Below, piece after piece: positions 22,609-34,245 of a DNA stretch of 64,000 nt; position 1 is the stretch's first letter, and every line of letters begins with the position of its first letter. Made by a program: the position numbers and the translations under genes. Source of the stretch: Symbiodinium sp. CCMP2592 (Eukaryota; Sar; Dinophyceae; Suessiales; Symbiodiniaceae); the NCBI GenBank assembly GCA_905221615.1, contig CAJNDT010000602.1, positions 446,986-510,985 of the forward strand. Reading direction: 5' to 3'. The notes under the pieces are model-generated. The model was not told where the DNA came from. It did no database searches and saw nothing but the letters and a program-made list of their open reading frames with translations.

Positions 22609-24855
22609 CTAGGCGGCCTCTTTCACATCCAGATTCACGATATCCGGCTTCGACATCGCGGCATCCTCCTCCTCGTCCTCACCTGGAAGGCCGTCCAGCT
22701 GCGCCAGTTCATCCTCGGTGAACATGAACCGCATGGCCTTGCGGATGATGGCCAAAGAGGCCATGAAGAATGGGAACACCACGGATGTTTCCTTGATAGC
22801 TTTCAACCCATACAGAATGCCAAGACAAACGACCTGGACGACGGTGTACAGGTGCACTCGACTGATGGGCAGCTTCTGGACGTAGTGGTACTGTGGGTAC
22901 TTGGCCGGGTCCCAGATGAGCCACAACTTCAGCCGGTCGAAGAGGTTGTTGCCGGTAAGGCTCGCGATTCCCATATAGAAGAACACGCCCTGCAGCACGG
23001 CACGGGGAAGGAACTTCAGCACTGGTGCCAGAAAGAGTGCCGACCCAATGAGCACGTGAATCCTGAGTTGCTGAGTTCATAATTCATAAGCCCAACAAAG
23101 CGCAAATTTCAGTTGTAGGGAATGGTGTAAGTGTAAAGCGCATTCAATTAGCTACTAAGATTCAAGAAGTTGGTAGCACGCTGTTCCACCACCTTCGTAG
23201 GCACCTTGCGCTCACCTTCCGGAAGCTGCTTCACTTCGTAAGTGGTCAACGAAATTACATGGGTGATGCTCGGCACCGTGGAGGCCACGGACAGGGGCAG
23301 GCCCAGCACAGCACAGACGGGCAGCGTGAGTGCTCCCCGAACGAACCTGAGCCCGTTTTAAGGATAAAAAACAAATGGATCCCTTTTTTCTGGACCTCTT
23401 GCTAAGATACTAGGAAACCCGAAGCCCGAAAAGTCAACAGGATCCCTAACGTATCCGAGTTGCAAGTCAAGGTGATAAGCAGCAGGCTTCTTCAGATTGT
23501 TGGAAGGTCTATTCACGATCACAGAGGTGAGATTCTGATCCAGGTAACCCAAGACTGCGAAGCCAATAGCCTGGGTTGTGCTTGAGGCGACACCAACTAC
23601 GAATATGTTCTCCCTACAACCTCACGCAGCAACATCAACAAGAGACCACAAGCATGTCCTCTGATCATCAAGCCGCCGGAAGGATCGCATAAGCAATACC
23701 CCAAGCTGGGAAGGGGCGGTCCATGCCGGCGGGATTGATGATCCACGGCCGCTTGCTGCCATCGGACAAGCTCAAGTTGGGAGAGAAGTCCGCGTCCACC
23801 TGCAACATCCTCAGGCCTGTGTCGTTCGAGTAAATTGCAGCCAAAGCGGAGCCACTTAGCAAAGCGATGGTCACTGCGAAATTGGCCGCAAAGTTGCGAA
23901 CGAATCGGAAAGTCCAGGGGCTTCGGCGGAAGCTGGACAAGTATGTTGCTAAGCCAAATGTCCAGATGAACAAGAGGGCTTCAAACATGCAGTTCGTCAG
24001 CGTCAGCCTGCTTTCCGTGAAATTCTCGATGATTGGCCGGGCTCCGTCGATGATGAAGATGAGCGAAATTAATCCTAGGGTGTCCAATAAACTCAATTAC
24101 TTTTTCAGGTTAACCATATAATTATATCGCAATCGGAACCCAGAATATCAAAACCAAAGCTGCAGCACTGCACAGGCTAGAATCCTGCGAAGATGTCTTC
24201 GCTGAACATAGTCACGTGCTTCATGAGCGCACACAAGTCGAAGACCGCCACGAGGACGGTGAAGAGGGAGCACCACATGCATGTCCAGAAATAAAACGGC
24301 ATGAACTCCATGTCCACGGCAACTGCCAGGTCATAGACGACAAGCGTGTAGGCCAAGAACGGACCGGTAGCACCCAAAATGGAAAGGGGCTGGCCGGAAA
24401 AGGTCGAGAAAATCAAACCACTGATGCATGTGCTCATAATCATTTCCATCACTCCGAACTGGCCGTTCGTGCCGTCAAGGAACCGACTGCCGAACGTAAT
24501 CGCAGGGGCAAGGGCTGCGATGAACCTTACCGCCACGACTGGCCGATACCCTAAGAGAAATGCTACACTTCCCGAATAGCAGGGCTTTATGCAACTTAGA
24601 AGAATTCAAAAAACTTCAACGGTCTGCATATTGCAAGACAAAAAACAGATACAAGATGGACGATACCGATTTTTGGAAATTCTCCGGTTGGAAGGCATCC
24701 GTCCAATCACTGCAATACAGCGGCGCCCGCCTGCGGATGTCGAGTCGCAAACCCCCAGCCAGTTTTCCGGTGAAGTCTAAAGGACCGTAATCCTTCTTGG
24801 GAGCATGCGCGATGTTTCCGGACTCGTAGCGGTACACAGCCTCGGCCTCTGCCAT
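22609..24855 (-). CDS. SLC4-family anion (bicarbonate/borate-type) transporter, six exons
   Basis: Exons matched by homology and phase: 24855-24635, 24525-24185, 24074-23670, 23596-23464, 23346-23164 and 23062-22609, totalling 1737 nt (578 codons plus TAG). In order the protein shows DIRRRAPLYCSDWTDAF, AALAPAITFG, GQPLSILGATGP (an SLC4 hallmark), a multi-span membrane domain, YLDQNLTSVIVNR, LKKPAAYHLDL, VVEQRATNFL, RAVLQGVFFYMGIASLTGN and an acidic EDEEED tail. SLC4 proteins move bicarbonate, carbonate or borate across membranes; in photosynthetic dinoflagellates a role in carbon supply is plausible but inferred. The large N-terminal cytosolic domain of animal members is absent, as in plant and algal forms. 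The start is the first ATG (MAEAEA) in exon 1, and the frame stays open above it, so upstream exons are possible. All five inferred introns (73-117 bp) have GC or GA donors and AG acceptors; intron 2 is bounded by an AGGATT direct repeat. The exon 3/4 junction is the least certain. Confidence 0.9.
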
Positions 24856-25410
24856 GACAGTGCTCTTTGGGCTGAGGGAAGCGAAATTGTAGGACTGAGC
24901 CTCTGTGCCGAAGGACCTCGAGCCCAAATGGCAACGTGTTGGCCATGGGCTGGTGAGTGTTGCGACGTTGACAGGAAGAAGGCTAAGCCTCAGAGCACAA
25001 CAAAACTGCACCTGAAGGGACGTTCTGTGAGGTAACTGCCCGGGTGCCCGTATGGAACATAGCGAAACACTCCTGTCAAACCATATAAAATCTTATCAAC
25101 CGCTGTCTTATGGCGTCCGACACCCGTAAGTATGCTGCATGAACGCTAAACCCATGGACCTGAATGATGAAAACAAAGCTTTGGGGTGGAGCCCTCACAT
25201 GAAGTTATTTAAGCCTCCCTAAACCCTAAATCCCAAACTGCCGAGAGCACCGCTGATCATTTACATGGGCGCTCGAGGCTCCGACCGACCGAGGCCTCCC
25301 GGTATATGGGGAACTGCAACGACGACCCCCCGCTTTTGACCTTGCAGTCAGGCGCTAAACAAAGGCCCCGAATCTTCAGCCATTGGCGTCGCTTGTGTTT
25401 GTTCAAAAAA
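24856..25410. other. Upstream region of the SLC4-like gene
   Basis: The exon 1 frame continues open upstream to about 25011, and an AG|GCT at about 24893 could be an internal acceptor. A 79-codon minus frame (25257-25496) is not supported. Confidence 0.35.
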
Positions 25411-25707
25411 CTAGTTATGTTCATCAGGCAAGCAACATGTCGCAATACATGACAAACAAGGATCATGCTGATAGGCCTCCCCGGCGTCTGTTTCAAAGAC
25501 GAACGCGCCCTCTTGGGGTCCTAATGCCACCCCCACCCGGCCAACGGTGGGCGGCCTCGCTCTGTGCAATGCGTTTACTCTGGGATGGACCCCTCCGAGA
25601 CCAGTAAACACAAGGACATAGTGCTGCCTTTCGAGTTCGTCATGCAGCGAGGATGGCATGCCGCAGGTTGCCGATCTGGCGGCCATGGTGATCCACACCA
25701 TTGGCAT
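25411..25707 (-). CDS. Candidate upstream exon, unknown
   Basis: A 98-codon minus frame has an internal Met start (MAARSATCGMPSSLHDELER) and QEGAFVFETDAGEAYQHDP. It is in the same orientation as, and about 0.6 kb above, the SLC4-like exon 1. It could be a 5' exon of that gene or a separate gene. Plus-strand frames overlap. No domain is recognised. Confidence 0.3.
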   Translation of the reverse strand: MPMVWITMAARSATCGMPSSLHDELERQHYVLVFTGLGGVHPRVNALHRARPPTVGRVGVALGPQEGAFVFETDAGEAYQHDPCLSCIATCCLPDEHN

Positions 25708-25904
25708 GGCTATGTAAAACCTGCATTACAGACGACAGTCAGTCGTGGTCTTGTCCTGCATTGCACGGAGCGCTCATAACAAGGCGGCCCGGGTAAGTGA
25801 CACAGCTTCAGAAGACATGCACAAGCTCACAGTCAGAACATGGTTGGGCTCAATCTCTGTCGATGACAATGACGGCCAATACGTGTCTTAGTCCTGACGT
25901 CCTG

Positions 25905-26215
25905 ATTATCCAAGCATCTCGTGTGTTGGTTTTGATCCTGAACTTGCCAACCATCTCGTCTCGTCGTGTCTTGTTGATCCTGAAATTGCCAAGCATCTCG
26001 TCGTAATTTATGATCTTGAACTTGCCAAGCATCTCGTCTCGTCGTGTCTTGTTGATCCTGAAATTGCCAAGCATCTCGTCGTAATTTATGATCCTGAACT
26101 TGACAAGCATCTCGTCTCGTCGTGTCTTGTTGAATTAGTCCTGAAATTGCCAAGCATCTCGTCGTAATTCATGATCCTGAACTTGCCAAGCATCTCGCCT
26201 CGTGGTGTCTGTTTC
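25905..26215. repeat. Minisatellite, alternating 36/42-bp subunits (about 78-bp unit)
   Basis: About four copies of a compound unit: AAGCATCTCGTCTCGTCGTG with TTGATCCTGAAATTGCC, alternating with AAGCATCTCGTCGTAATT and TATGATCCTGAACTTGCC. The unit length is divisible by three, so both strands stay open (minus reads RRDAWQVQD repeats). Nothing shows it is translated. Confidence 0.9.
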
Positions 26216-26645
26216 CGGAACTTACCAAAGAATCTCCTGAGCCTGTTTCTCGGCGGTGGGTCACTCTCGGCTTCATGACATCAGACCAAAGTTCGGATCT
26301 TTGAGGTCTGTGTCAGTGACAATGACAGCTAATGCCGATAATGACGTTATTGACAATGACGGCTACGGCTGAAACAAGCAAAAAACGACGACGACTTTCC
26401 TGAGTTTATCCTTCGGCCCCATGACAATGACGACTCCAGACGTATTCGTCGTGTTTTTGGGTGATTTGAGAAAACTCTCGGCCCTCGGCTCTTTGACGAC
26501 CAAAAACAAAAGCCACTAAAGCCACCCCTTAACAGCCAGCCAATAAATATAAACACAAAACGAATTTCGCGGGGTCAAGTGCCGGTGTCGGGATACGCTC
26601 TGTTGTGAGCCATCCGGGTTCTCTGTGCGCCCAATGGGCTCGATT
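26216..26645. other. No gene seen; GACAATGACGGC words
   Basis: A degenerate GACAATGACGGCT motif recurs at about 25863, 26315, 26352 and 26421. A 69-codon minus frame is not supported. Confidence 0.4.
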
Positions 26646-27164
26646 TCACTCAAAATCGTCACTCATTGATTTGCGAGGTAGATGTTTACACTTCGGGCAC
26701 CCCTCACAAGGCGCGATGGGTGGGTTGTTTGCCATGAACCTAAGAGTACCGGTATGAATAGTTGGGGGGAGGTTGCTCGGTAACCGTTGCCTCCGGGCTC
26801 GCATCCCACTCTCGGACAAGCTAAATCTCGCTGTTGTGCCAGACTGGAAGACCCAATCCGTTGGCGATCCGGGTGGTCGGACAAAGAGAGCTAGAAAAGG
26901 TGGCACAGTGCGAACAGCACGATCGCGCACAGGTCCACCCTGGGCCACATGCAGCTCACAGGGGGAAGACATCACAAACCCCTCATAGTGCATTCGGGCA
27001 CACAATCGGTTGGCATAGCTCGCCATTCCGTCCAGCAGCTGCATTAACTCATCAGCTGCAGTGAACAACTGTAGCAAAGAGAACGACGAAGGGAGGGCGG
27101 GCGGGCTTTTGGAGGTGAAACCTGCAATGCCCCACACGGGGTCCACACACTCAACGAAGCACAA
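26646..27164 (-). CDS. 172-codon frame, unknown protein with CxxCxxC-like tail
   Basis: One of the longest non-repetitive host frames. The minus strand reads ADELMQLLDGMASYANRLCA centrally and APCEGCPKCKHLPRK near the C-terminus (possible metal-binding cysteines), stopping at TGA. A CAG|G at about 27125 could be a splice acceptor inside the frame, so the true exon may start there. Plus-strand frames of about 70 codons overlap. No family is recognised. Confidence 0.45.
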   Translation of the reverse strand: MCFVECVDPVWGIAGFTSKSPPALPSSFSLLQLFTAADELMQLLDGMASYANRLCARMHYEGFVMSSPCELHVAQGGPVRDRAVRTVPPFLALFVRPPGSPTDWVFQSGTTARFSLSESGMRARRQRLPSNLPPTIHTGTLRFMANNPPIAPCEGCPKCKHLPRKSMSDDFE

Positions 27165-27239
27165 GGCCTGCGAAGCAACATTGCAAGACGCCGGGCGGTG
27201 GTTTGGAAAGTGCGGCCCGCAGGCCTACTGATAAGTGGG

Positions 27240-27335
27240 TGCGCCATTCCCAAAGAACAGCACCCTATAGTAGCACCTATACAATCCCAATAATAAGCTC
27301 CATAATTCATTCCCCCATTCCCTACTAAGAAATCA
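27240..27335. mobile_element. MITE fragment, family J
   Basis: CCATTCCCTACTAAG end with an AATAATAAGCTCCATAAT core, matching the right half of the elements at 4872 and 54409. Confidence 0.55.
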
Positions 27336-28510
27336 CGCGACAAACCCCAAACCTTAAAGCCTGTCGAGCAGCCCGCCTGAGTGCGCTCTCCGCGACCTAG
27401 TCCAGGCCAGGAGCCCCACAGCGGTAGCTGAAGCGAACAGCACCTCCGAGGCTTTCAATGCCGCGATTCTCTTTGCAAGGGGGTTGAGAGTTTGGGATTG
27501 CTTTAAGGGGTTCAAGGTTTGCGGCTCAGGACTTTGGATTTTTGTTGTGGGGCTTAGTGCGTTTATGGCAAGTTATGGGATAGGGTTTGCGTAGCATACT
27601 GCTTTCGCGGATGGGCCTTCGGGACAAGTGTCCAGGGGACGATATGGTTATTTAGGCCCCTATGTTAGTCAGGGGTGGGGTTGTGAGCAACTTAAGCGAT
27701 ACAGTTATACAGTTGCAAGCAGGAGTCAGCAATTGCTAGATCTGTCACATCTCACTACGTTTACGCCATGAAAAGCCACCCTATTAAACCCTGAACCCTA
27801 AACCCCTAAACCCTTAACGCCTAAAACCCTAAAGCCTAAACCCCTAAACTCAACTCTCAACCCTAAACACCTAAACCCCGCACCCTAAAGGCACGGACGT
27901 CTGAACCCCAACCACTAAAGCCAATACCCAGGCCCTGGATTTCTGGACTCTATGCCGACACCTGTATCCCCTTACATATTATAGCCCTTGTATGTAAGTA
28001 AAGTCGAAAACACACCGACATGGTATTCAAAAACTTGAGGCCTCAAAACTCAGAGAGTTGCGACCCACTCCCTCCCCCCCAACTCTCCTCCCTTCGAAAA
28101 CCCGTCTCCCAAGACACCAGCAGAGAGATCAAAGTGACGACGCCCGCGACCGGCGAAGAGGAAAGGATTCCGGAGTGATCATAGGAGATCGGAGCCTCGC
28201 TGTAGGGATTCGTAATGCCAGTGGCGGCACCACTTCTTGGGATTCAGGGCGGAAGTTGCGGTTCAAGAGTGAACGAGTCTAGGAGATTGCTACGACGCTA
28301 GATTGAGAGATCCATGAGCGCGTGGACATACACCAAGTTGGCTACTACTGCTAACATTACCATTACAAATCAACATTATGTCTCGCCTTTCCTGTTCCAC
28401 ACTCCTATTGCACCGGCTAAGGGTACCCGCTAAGTGGTACTGTCAATACATGCGACTGCTACCACCACTTCTAGTGACTACTAGTAGCGGCTACTGCCAC
28501 TGCAACACTG
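27336..28510. other. Telomere-like tract and undecided frame
   Basis: CCCTAAA-type heptamers lie at about 27782-27895. A 74-codon plus frame (28058-28282) is matched by an equally open minus frame (about 28130-28260), so neither is called. Confidence 0.35.
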
Positions 28511-28514
28511 GTGC

Positions 28515-28531
28515 TGCTGCTGCTGCTGCTG

Positions 28532-28562
<31 letters not shown>

Positions 28563-28605
28563 AACTACAATTACAACTACAACTACAACTACAACTACAA
28601 CAGCA

Positions 28606-28666
<61 letters not shown>

Positions 28667-28694
28667 GTACTACTACTAGTACTACTACTAGTAG

Positions 28695-28789
<95 letters not shown>

Positions 28790-28790
28790 G
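28515..28790. repeat. (ACT)n/(ACA)n trinucleotide array
   Basis: Pure ACT runs at about 28533-28560 and 28692-28788, with ACAACT and CTAGTACTA interruptions. All long frames here are repeat shadows. Confidence 0.95.
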
Positions 28791-28979
28791 TCAAGTTAGA
28801 CGTAGCAGGCAACGCGCCGCAAGATAATCTACTATAAGACAATCGAATCTAGCATAACAAACTGCAATCTGACATACTATATAACCTCTACATACTCTAT
28901 ACTTTAGCACACAAAACACAGTCTAATGTAATACTATAATGCACAAAACAGAGCATAATGTAATACTAAGGTCGGAGCA

Positions 28980-29048
28980 GTTCTGAAGGCATAGATGCCG
29001 ATGGGCAAGCCTTCGAAGGAGTTGCCGGCCTTGTCCTGCACCTTGGCT
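28980..29048 (-). CDS. Candidate exon, unknown
   Basis: After an AG (ccaag|gtgcag) the minus strand reads VQDKAGNSFEGLPIGIYAF. Short and without homology. A family A palindrome follows directly upstream. Confidence 0.3.
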
Positions 29049-29105
29049 TAGGCTCGTGGGCCACGACAGGCAGCATCTGGCGTTGAGCCATCTACCTGAC
29101 ACATT

Positions 29106-29208
29106 TGGGGGTTTCCGAAATTAGGGGTACCGCATTTTGGGGTCCTTCTAATGAGGATCCTACTGTTTAGGGTTCTACATTAGGGTCCCCTATTTTCGGA
29201 AACTCCCA
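29106..29208. mobile_element. MITE-like palindrome, family A copy 2
   Basis: TGGGGGTTTCCGAAAT and its complement bound a core with GGATCCTACTGTTTAGGG. Confidence 0.9.
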
Positions 29209-29765
29209 TTTCCTCCCCTCAAACAAGAAACATTGAATTTGTATGGCTACAGCTTCGGCAAAATATCCGAAACGATAAAGATGCATGATGCAACAGAGCT
29301 CGATTGCGGGCTGATGTGCCAAAGCTGCTTTCCTGCAGCGCAGCGCCAACAAGAACCCTGAATTCCAACCCCTAGCCCCAGACCCCGAAAAGCAGCCTGA
29401 ACCGAAACCGGCAAAAGCCTCCTTCCCCCCCCTTCCAGGGAACAAACTACACCGTCAACCCACCGAAACTGCAGCCGCTGCGCCAGGTCTGGGTCTAGAC
29501 CGAGAGAATACATCGCGTCATGTTTCCTCGAGGCTTTGCGGAGCCCAGCGGCACGATCGAAAGCTTGTAATGGGGGCTGTAATAATTAGAATAGGGTTTT
29601 GGGCCCTTGTGTAGTATGATTACAATAATAAGGAACCGCAAGCATTTGGGCTTCTGTAGTAGGGCTTTGTTGAACCAGTTCCAGCCGCTTTCTAGAAGGT
29701 ACTGTATCGGGCTTCGCACTGTGAGGAGTTCGGAGGGTTTGAGGGCTTTGCGGTTCGGAAGGATT
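29209..29765. other. Undecided open frames
   Basis: A plus frame without ATG runs from about 29320 into a family F element at 29574 (NKLHRQPTETAAAAPGLGL), opposite 88- and 92-codon minus frames. The strand cannot be decided. Confidence 0.3.
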
Positions 29766-29874
29766 CCCAGAAATCCCAATACCCCTTAATTAAGGAATAT
29801 ACCTTAACTTATAATAGGATCTCAAATATGATTTAAGGTATATTCCCTAATTGAGGGATATTGGGTTCTCTGGG
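29766..29874. mobile_element. MITE-like palindrome, family D copy 1
   Basis: CCCAGAAATCCCAATACCCC and TATTGGGTTCTCTGGG ends. Inner arms are TTAATTAAGGAATATACCTTAA and its near complement. Confidence 0.85.
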
Positions 29875-30364
29875 TTTTGCTATGAATGCTCTCAGTTTCC
29901 ACTTTGTGTTTACAAGGATCTTTCATTACAGACAGATCTTTTACGGCGGTTTAGATGGACTGACTCACACTTTGGGCACACAACAACAACCACCATTACA
30001 ACCCGAACCACCTGCAACCAGCGACAGCCAACAGCAGCATAATCATCCACAACAGCTGAGAAGAGTAATATTGAGAAGCATAATTTCAGCGGGCGAGACA
30101 AAAAAAACAGGAGTGGCCCTCAGGGCGCAACGGCGATTCATAGCCACTGTGGTGGCAGAAGAGCGGCTGTGCATCTTGAAGTTTAAGCTTGTCTTGGTTT
30201 ACGGCTTGGCTTGGGCAGCCAGCTTTGAAAACGCAAAGCAAGTTCATACGTACCTGTCAGCACGGCCAGGATGCAATAAATCTAGCGGTCTGAACTACTA
30301 TGATTGTTTTCCTGCACATTCCTTATTTCTGTATAGTTTAATGTATCCCCAAACCCCAGTCTAA
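29861..30364 (+). CDS. 167-codon open frame, doubtful
   Basis: The plus frame begins inside a family D element, passes a Gln-rich stretch encoded by CAACAA-type repeats, then reads ISAGETKKTGVALRAQRRF and SFENAKQVHTYLSA. The start in a transposable element and the repeat-derived Gln run argue that any real exon is only the 3' part. No domain is recognised. Confidence 0.25.
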   Translation: MGSLGFAMNALSFHFVFTRIFHYRQIFYGGLDGLTHTLGTQQQPPLQPEPPATSDSQQQHNHPQQLRRVILRSIISAGETKKTGVALRAQRRFIATVVAEERLCILKFKLVLVYGLAWAASFENAKQVHTYLSARPGCNKSSGLNYYDCFPAHSLFLYSLMYPQTPV

Positions 30365-31610
30365 TTATTCTTCAAGCTTAGGCTAGAATAGAACCCTACA
30401 AAATCTGATAGAAACCCGATGAAATCCTAGAAAAACCCTGACGAACCCCAGATGAGGGTTTGGGGGTTAATAATTAAGCCATTACTTAGCCTAATAAGGC
30501 CCCGGCAGTAGGCCCCCGAGGTTGACTTTCAGCGAGACTGCGTCGAATCGAAGACGAGGCGACGCGGCCTCGGCAAGAAAGCTTCGGGACCCCTTAAAGC
30601 CTAAATCTTGAACCCTAAACCTGAAACCCTAAACCCTGAATTCAAACCCTTACGGCCGAATTCCTGAACCCTAAAAACCCAAATTCCTAACCCGAAACCT
30701 GTAAATCCGAAGACCCTCAAGCCCTAAGAGCCGGAAAACCAGCTTTTGGATCTGTGAAGGAGTTACTTGAGGAGGGCTAGAGGTTTGGCAGGACATTGGG
30801 TCTTGGGGCGCTTTTAGGGTTTTAAGGGTTCAGGCTTGGGGGTCCGGGGCTGAGTTTAGGGATTCAGGGTTTAGGGACACACTATCTCGTCGGCTTTGCT
30901 GGAGGTGTGGGGACGGCTGAGATGTAGGGTCAACGCGGTGTGGGCCGAGAAGAAACAGAAGAAGGTGTTGCGGCATCATAGGCAAAAATCAAGAGAGGTG
31001 CCGGGGCCTTTGCAGCAACAATATGGCTACGGGGTTCGGCTATGGCAGGGACAATTGGTGTAATATCGAGGCCTTGCAGTTCATTAGAATAGGGTTTGGG
31101 GCTACATTAATATATCCCCTTCATTCGCCATCAGGGAATACCAATACTCTTTTCTGATTTTTTGTCGGACCTCTGTATTTCGTATAAATACACAGCAAGA
31201 CTGGAGGCTTGCAGAGTCGATGACCTTAGATCTTGCTACGATCCTTACTGATGTGTGCACCTACACCTGGAAACTCATAGCTCACCTAGCACTCCAGACT
31301 CCAGCTACCTAAGTAGTGGGATCGATATATAACATTATGTAGCCCAGTCACCCATTATTTAAGTAACTGGAGGTTCAGGGTTGTTTCACCAAGAGGCAGG
31401 GAAGCTGGCCACCAACTCATCTGCTGGTCCCTCTGTGCCGTAGCTTCCCAGTGCAAGCAGGGAGACAGTCCTTGCACGGGGATCAGGTGGCACGGTCTAC
31501 TACGCGGGGATTGGCATCCAATTGATATGGTCTACATTATCTTGCCGTGAATTGTTTCATGTGTCGTATGTCACTGCCACCTCACCATCATAGATACACC
31601 AGAAAAAGCA
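30365..31610. other. Telomere-like heptamers and undecided islands
   Basis: CCCTAAA-like units lie at about 30605-30690 and TTTAGGG-like at about 30810-30875. The island at about 30890-31060 is open on both strands. Nothing recognisable is seen. Confidence 0.35.
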
Positions 31611-31614
31611 CCCT

Positions 31615-31805
31615 CTGGTGCTGGTGTTGATGCTGTTGCTGTTGTCGTTGATGTTGTTGCTGATGTTGATGGTGATGTTGCTGTTGTTGTTGATGCTGTT
31701 GTTGATGTTGATGTTGATGTTGCTGTTGCTGTTGCTGTTGCTGTTGCGTCGGCGGCGGCGGCGGCGGCGGCGGCGGTGGTGGTGGTGGTGGTGCTTCTGC
31801 TGCTG
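31615..31805. repeat. Compound (TTG/TGA), (CGG)n and (TGG)n array
   Basis: GTTGATGTTG-type units, then (GGC)8-type at about 31749-31776 and GGT units to 31793. It lies just 3' of the stop of the minus-strand frame ending at 31842. Confidence 0.95.
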
Positions 31806-31841
31806 GTGGCAGTGCCGGTTCCCGCAGCGGTACGGTTGTGC

Positions 31842-33520
31842 TTAGCTTTGCTGTCGCTGCTGTTGCTTGTCATCCCAAGTCAACCTTCGGTACTCAACCG
31901 TTACTCGGTTAGCCCCACGGCGCACAGCGAAGGGTCGGGTGCGGATTTGGTCTTCGAACCTCAGCCCCAGGTTTTTGGGTCTAGGGAGGGCTTGCGTTCT
32001 CTTGTGGTCGAGGTATCGAAACTCCTCAATTCTGTGCATGTTGAACTTCAGACACGGCACCGGTTGAGAAGCCCGAGATCGACTATTTCGCTGAATTTGA
32101 GTTCGACCTGCGCGTCGAGCGGAATGTTCTGAGCCTGCAGGAGGAGAGTTTTCTCAAAATGAAAAGAGCGGTAGAAAACTCTTTGAAACAGAAACCGCAA
32201 GCCCCCCAAACCCAAGCCCTGAACCCCTTAATTGTAATTTTGAGAAGGAGCCCTAAGGAATAATGTTGGTACATATTCAGGCTTCTACATTATGCCCGAA
32301 CCGTGATCCCCTGGACCTTCTGCCCTGCTTCGCACGGCGATCGGGGGAGCGAGCCGACTGTCGACCCAGCTGATCTTAACTAGAAAATATAGGGCTCCTT
32401 TTACAGGGATCTATAAAGGTTCCATTACAGGGCCTTCTTGGCTTAGTGTAAAGGGATCTATAAGGGCCCCATTATGGGGCTTTTGAGGTTTAGTGTAGGA
32501 GACATAAAACACCTGAGTTAAGGGTTGCGTTAGGGCTGTATGGGGTTGAAGTATAAGGCATTTATACGGGACTTCTTGTGTAGGGGCATGAGGGGCCATA
32601 GTATTTCAAAGGTTTTTGGGGAACCACAACTCAAGCTCTAGAGGAACTATAAGGGGGTACTATGACTGATCCCCCACCGCTATGACAACAGTACCCCCAA
32701 GGAATCCCTCAAGTTCAACATGCCTTGAGGAAGGAAACAGCAAGAGCAACTAGAGCGGCAACGGCAAAAGCAGCAACAAGAGCGGTGGTGGACTAAATAA
32801 GCCCAATATGCATACACAACCCATGCTCCAGCTTTCTTGCGAGGAAGTGGCCGAATTCTCCGGCACCCAGGTCTGTAACGTCGGCGCCACCATGTCACCG
32901 ATCAGGTAGATAGGGGAGCTCCATGAATCGGCCATAGGAATCCAGTTTCTGAGTGCAGGGCTATTATAGTGGGGCTTTGGGAAGTTGGGGTTTCGGCTAG
33001 AGGAAGATTGTACGGATGCAAGTGTGCTCCACAGTGGCTGGGGAGCTACAACATGCCAATGCTACACCGCATGGGGGGGAACCGGGATCAAAAGTTTGCC
33101 CAGTGCGAACATGCTGCTCATCCACCACGGCGCCTTCCAGAATCTTCAGCCAACAATATCCTCGTCTCAGACTTAAAGGCTTCGTGTCTGCAGATTGGGA
33201 ACATTAACTGTTGCTGCTTGAAAACTGGTTGTTCGACCGCACTGTCGCCGGCATGCAGCGTACACTCGGACCCTGAAGTACAGGGCCGCTGAAATTCTAA
33301 CATAGAGTTTTGGATGCATGCACGGTAAGGAAGGGGATGTCCTTCCTAATTGCCATAATACTGCAGAGCAAAACCGCATAATAGAACCCTTAGAGATCCC
33401 AGTGCCAACCGCGATATTCGTCTATCCGAGGCGCTGAGTCTGAGCGGATTAGGCACTTTCCGAGCATCCAGGAAGAGTGTGTCCTGAAGTTGCGTTGCAT
33501 CAAGGAAAGTCCTAAACGAT
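31842..33520 (-). CDS. Candidate multi-exon gene, unknown function
   Basis: Minus-strand islands in 5' to 3' order: about 33395-33520 (FLDATQLQDTLFLDARKVP), 32998-33205 (LEGAVVDEQHVRTGQTFDPG), 32820-32942 (MADSWSSPIYLIGDMVAPT), 32320-32390 (KISWVDSRLAPPIAV), 32065-32140 (PLDAQVELKFSEIVDLGL) and 31842-32060 (MHRIEEFRYLDHKRTQALP, then GLRFEDQIRTRPFAVRRG, ending QQQRQQS and TAA). The last frame is charged, non-repetitive and the best supported. No domain is recognised and the junctions are not resolved, so grouping into one gene is inference. Confidence 0.4.
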
Positions 33521-33548
33521 TACCTCGACAACACCTGTCCTCTGCTGG

Positions 33549-33762
33549 ATGACCAAAACTCAACACAATCTAGCGACGCATATGCTGACAACTGCCCACA
33601 ACAAAACCCATGGTGACAAGGACGCGCGCGAAAGTGCTACAAACAGTATGAGGATCCAGGATGCTGCACTATCCGAAATGCTGCTACTACCACAAATACC
33701 TGCTGTTGCTGCTGCTGCTGCGGCTGTGACTGACTCTGCGGCTGCTACAGCGAAGTACTAAT
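33549..33762. other. Short open frame running into trinucleotides
   Basis: A 70-codon plus frame (33549-33761) ends in GCT-encoded poly-Ala next to the trinucleotide array. No support. Confidence 0.3.
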
Positions 33763-33789
33763 AATGATGCCGGGGTTGGTGGTCCAACT

Positions 33790-33879
33790 CCTCCAGCCTC
33801 CTCCTCCTCCTCCTCCTCCGACTATACTACTACTACTGCTACTACTACTACTACTACTGCTACTACTACTACTACTACA

Positions 33880-33915
<36 letters not shown>

Positions 33916-33922
33916 GCTACTG

Positions 33923-33956
<34 letters not shown>

Positions 33957-33965
33957 AGCACTACT
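33790..33965. repeat. (CTC)n and (ACT)n trinucleotide array
   Basis: CTC units at 33797-33820, then ACT/GCT runs to about 33960. Confidence 0.95.
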
Positions 33966-34245
33966 TAAGAAAACATTGGATTAAGAAAATGGATTTTGGG
34001 GTTGGTAGGGTTCTACATGAAATACCAAGCACTGTTAAAATAAGAAAACCAGGGTACCCTCGTCCGCGAGTCTCATTTTCTTATTTCGTTCTGTCATACT
34101 AGTGCGCGTAAACTTGGCCTGTGCTGTATGAGGGGTTCCATACATCAGGGGCCTTTGCCTAACATCCTAGCCCTAGTACTTGGGGTGTCCTAGGCACTTC
34201 GTGCCTTGACCCTGCTGAAGTTTCCCCTCCAAGGCTTCCAAGCAC

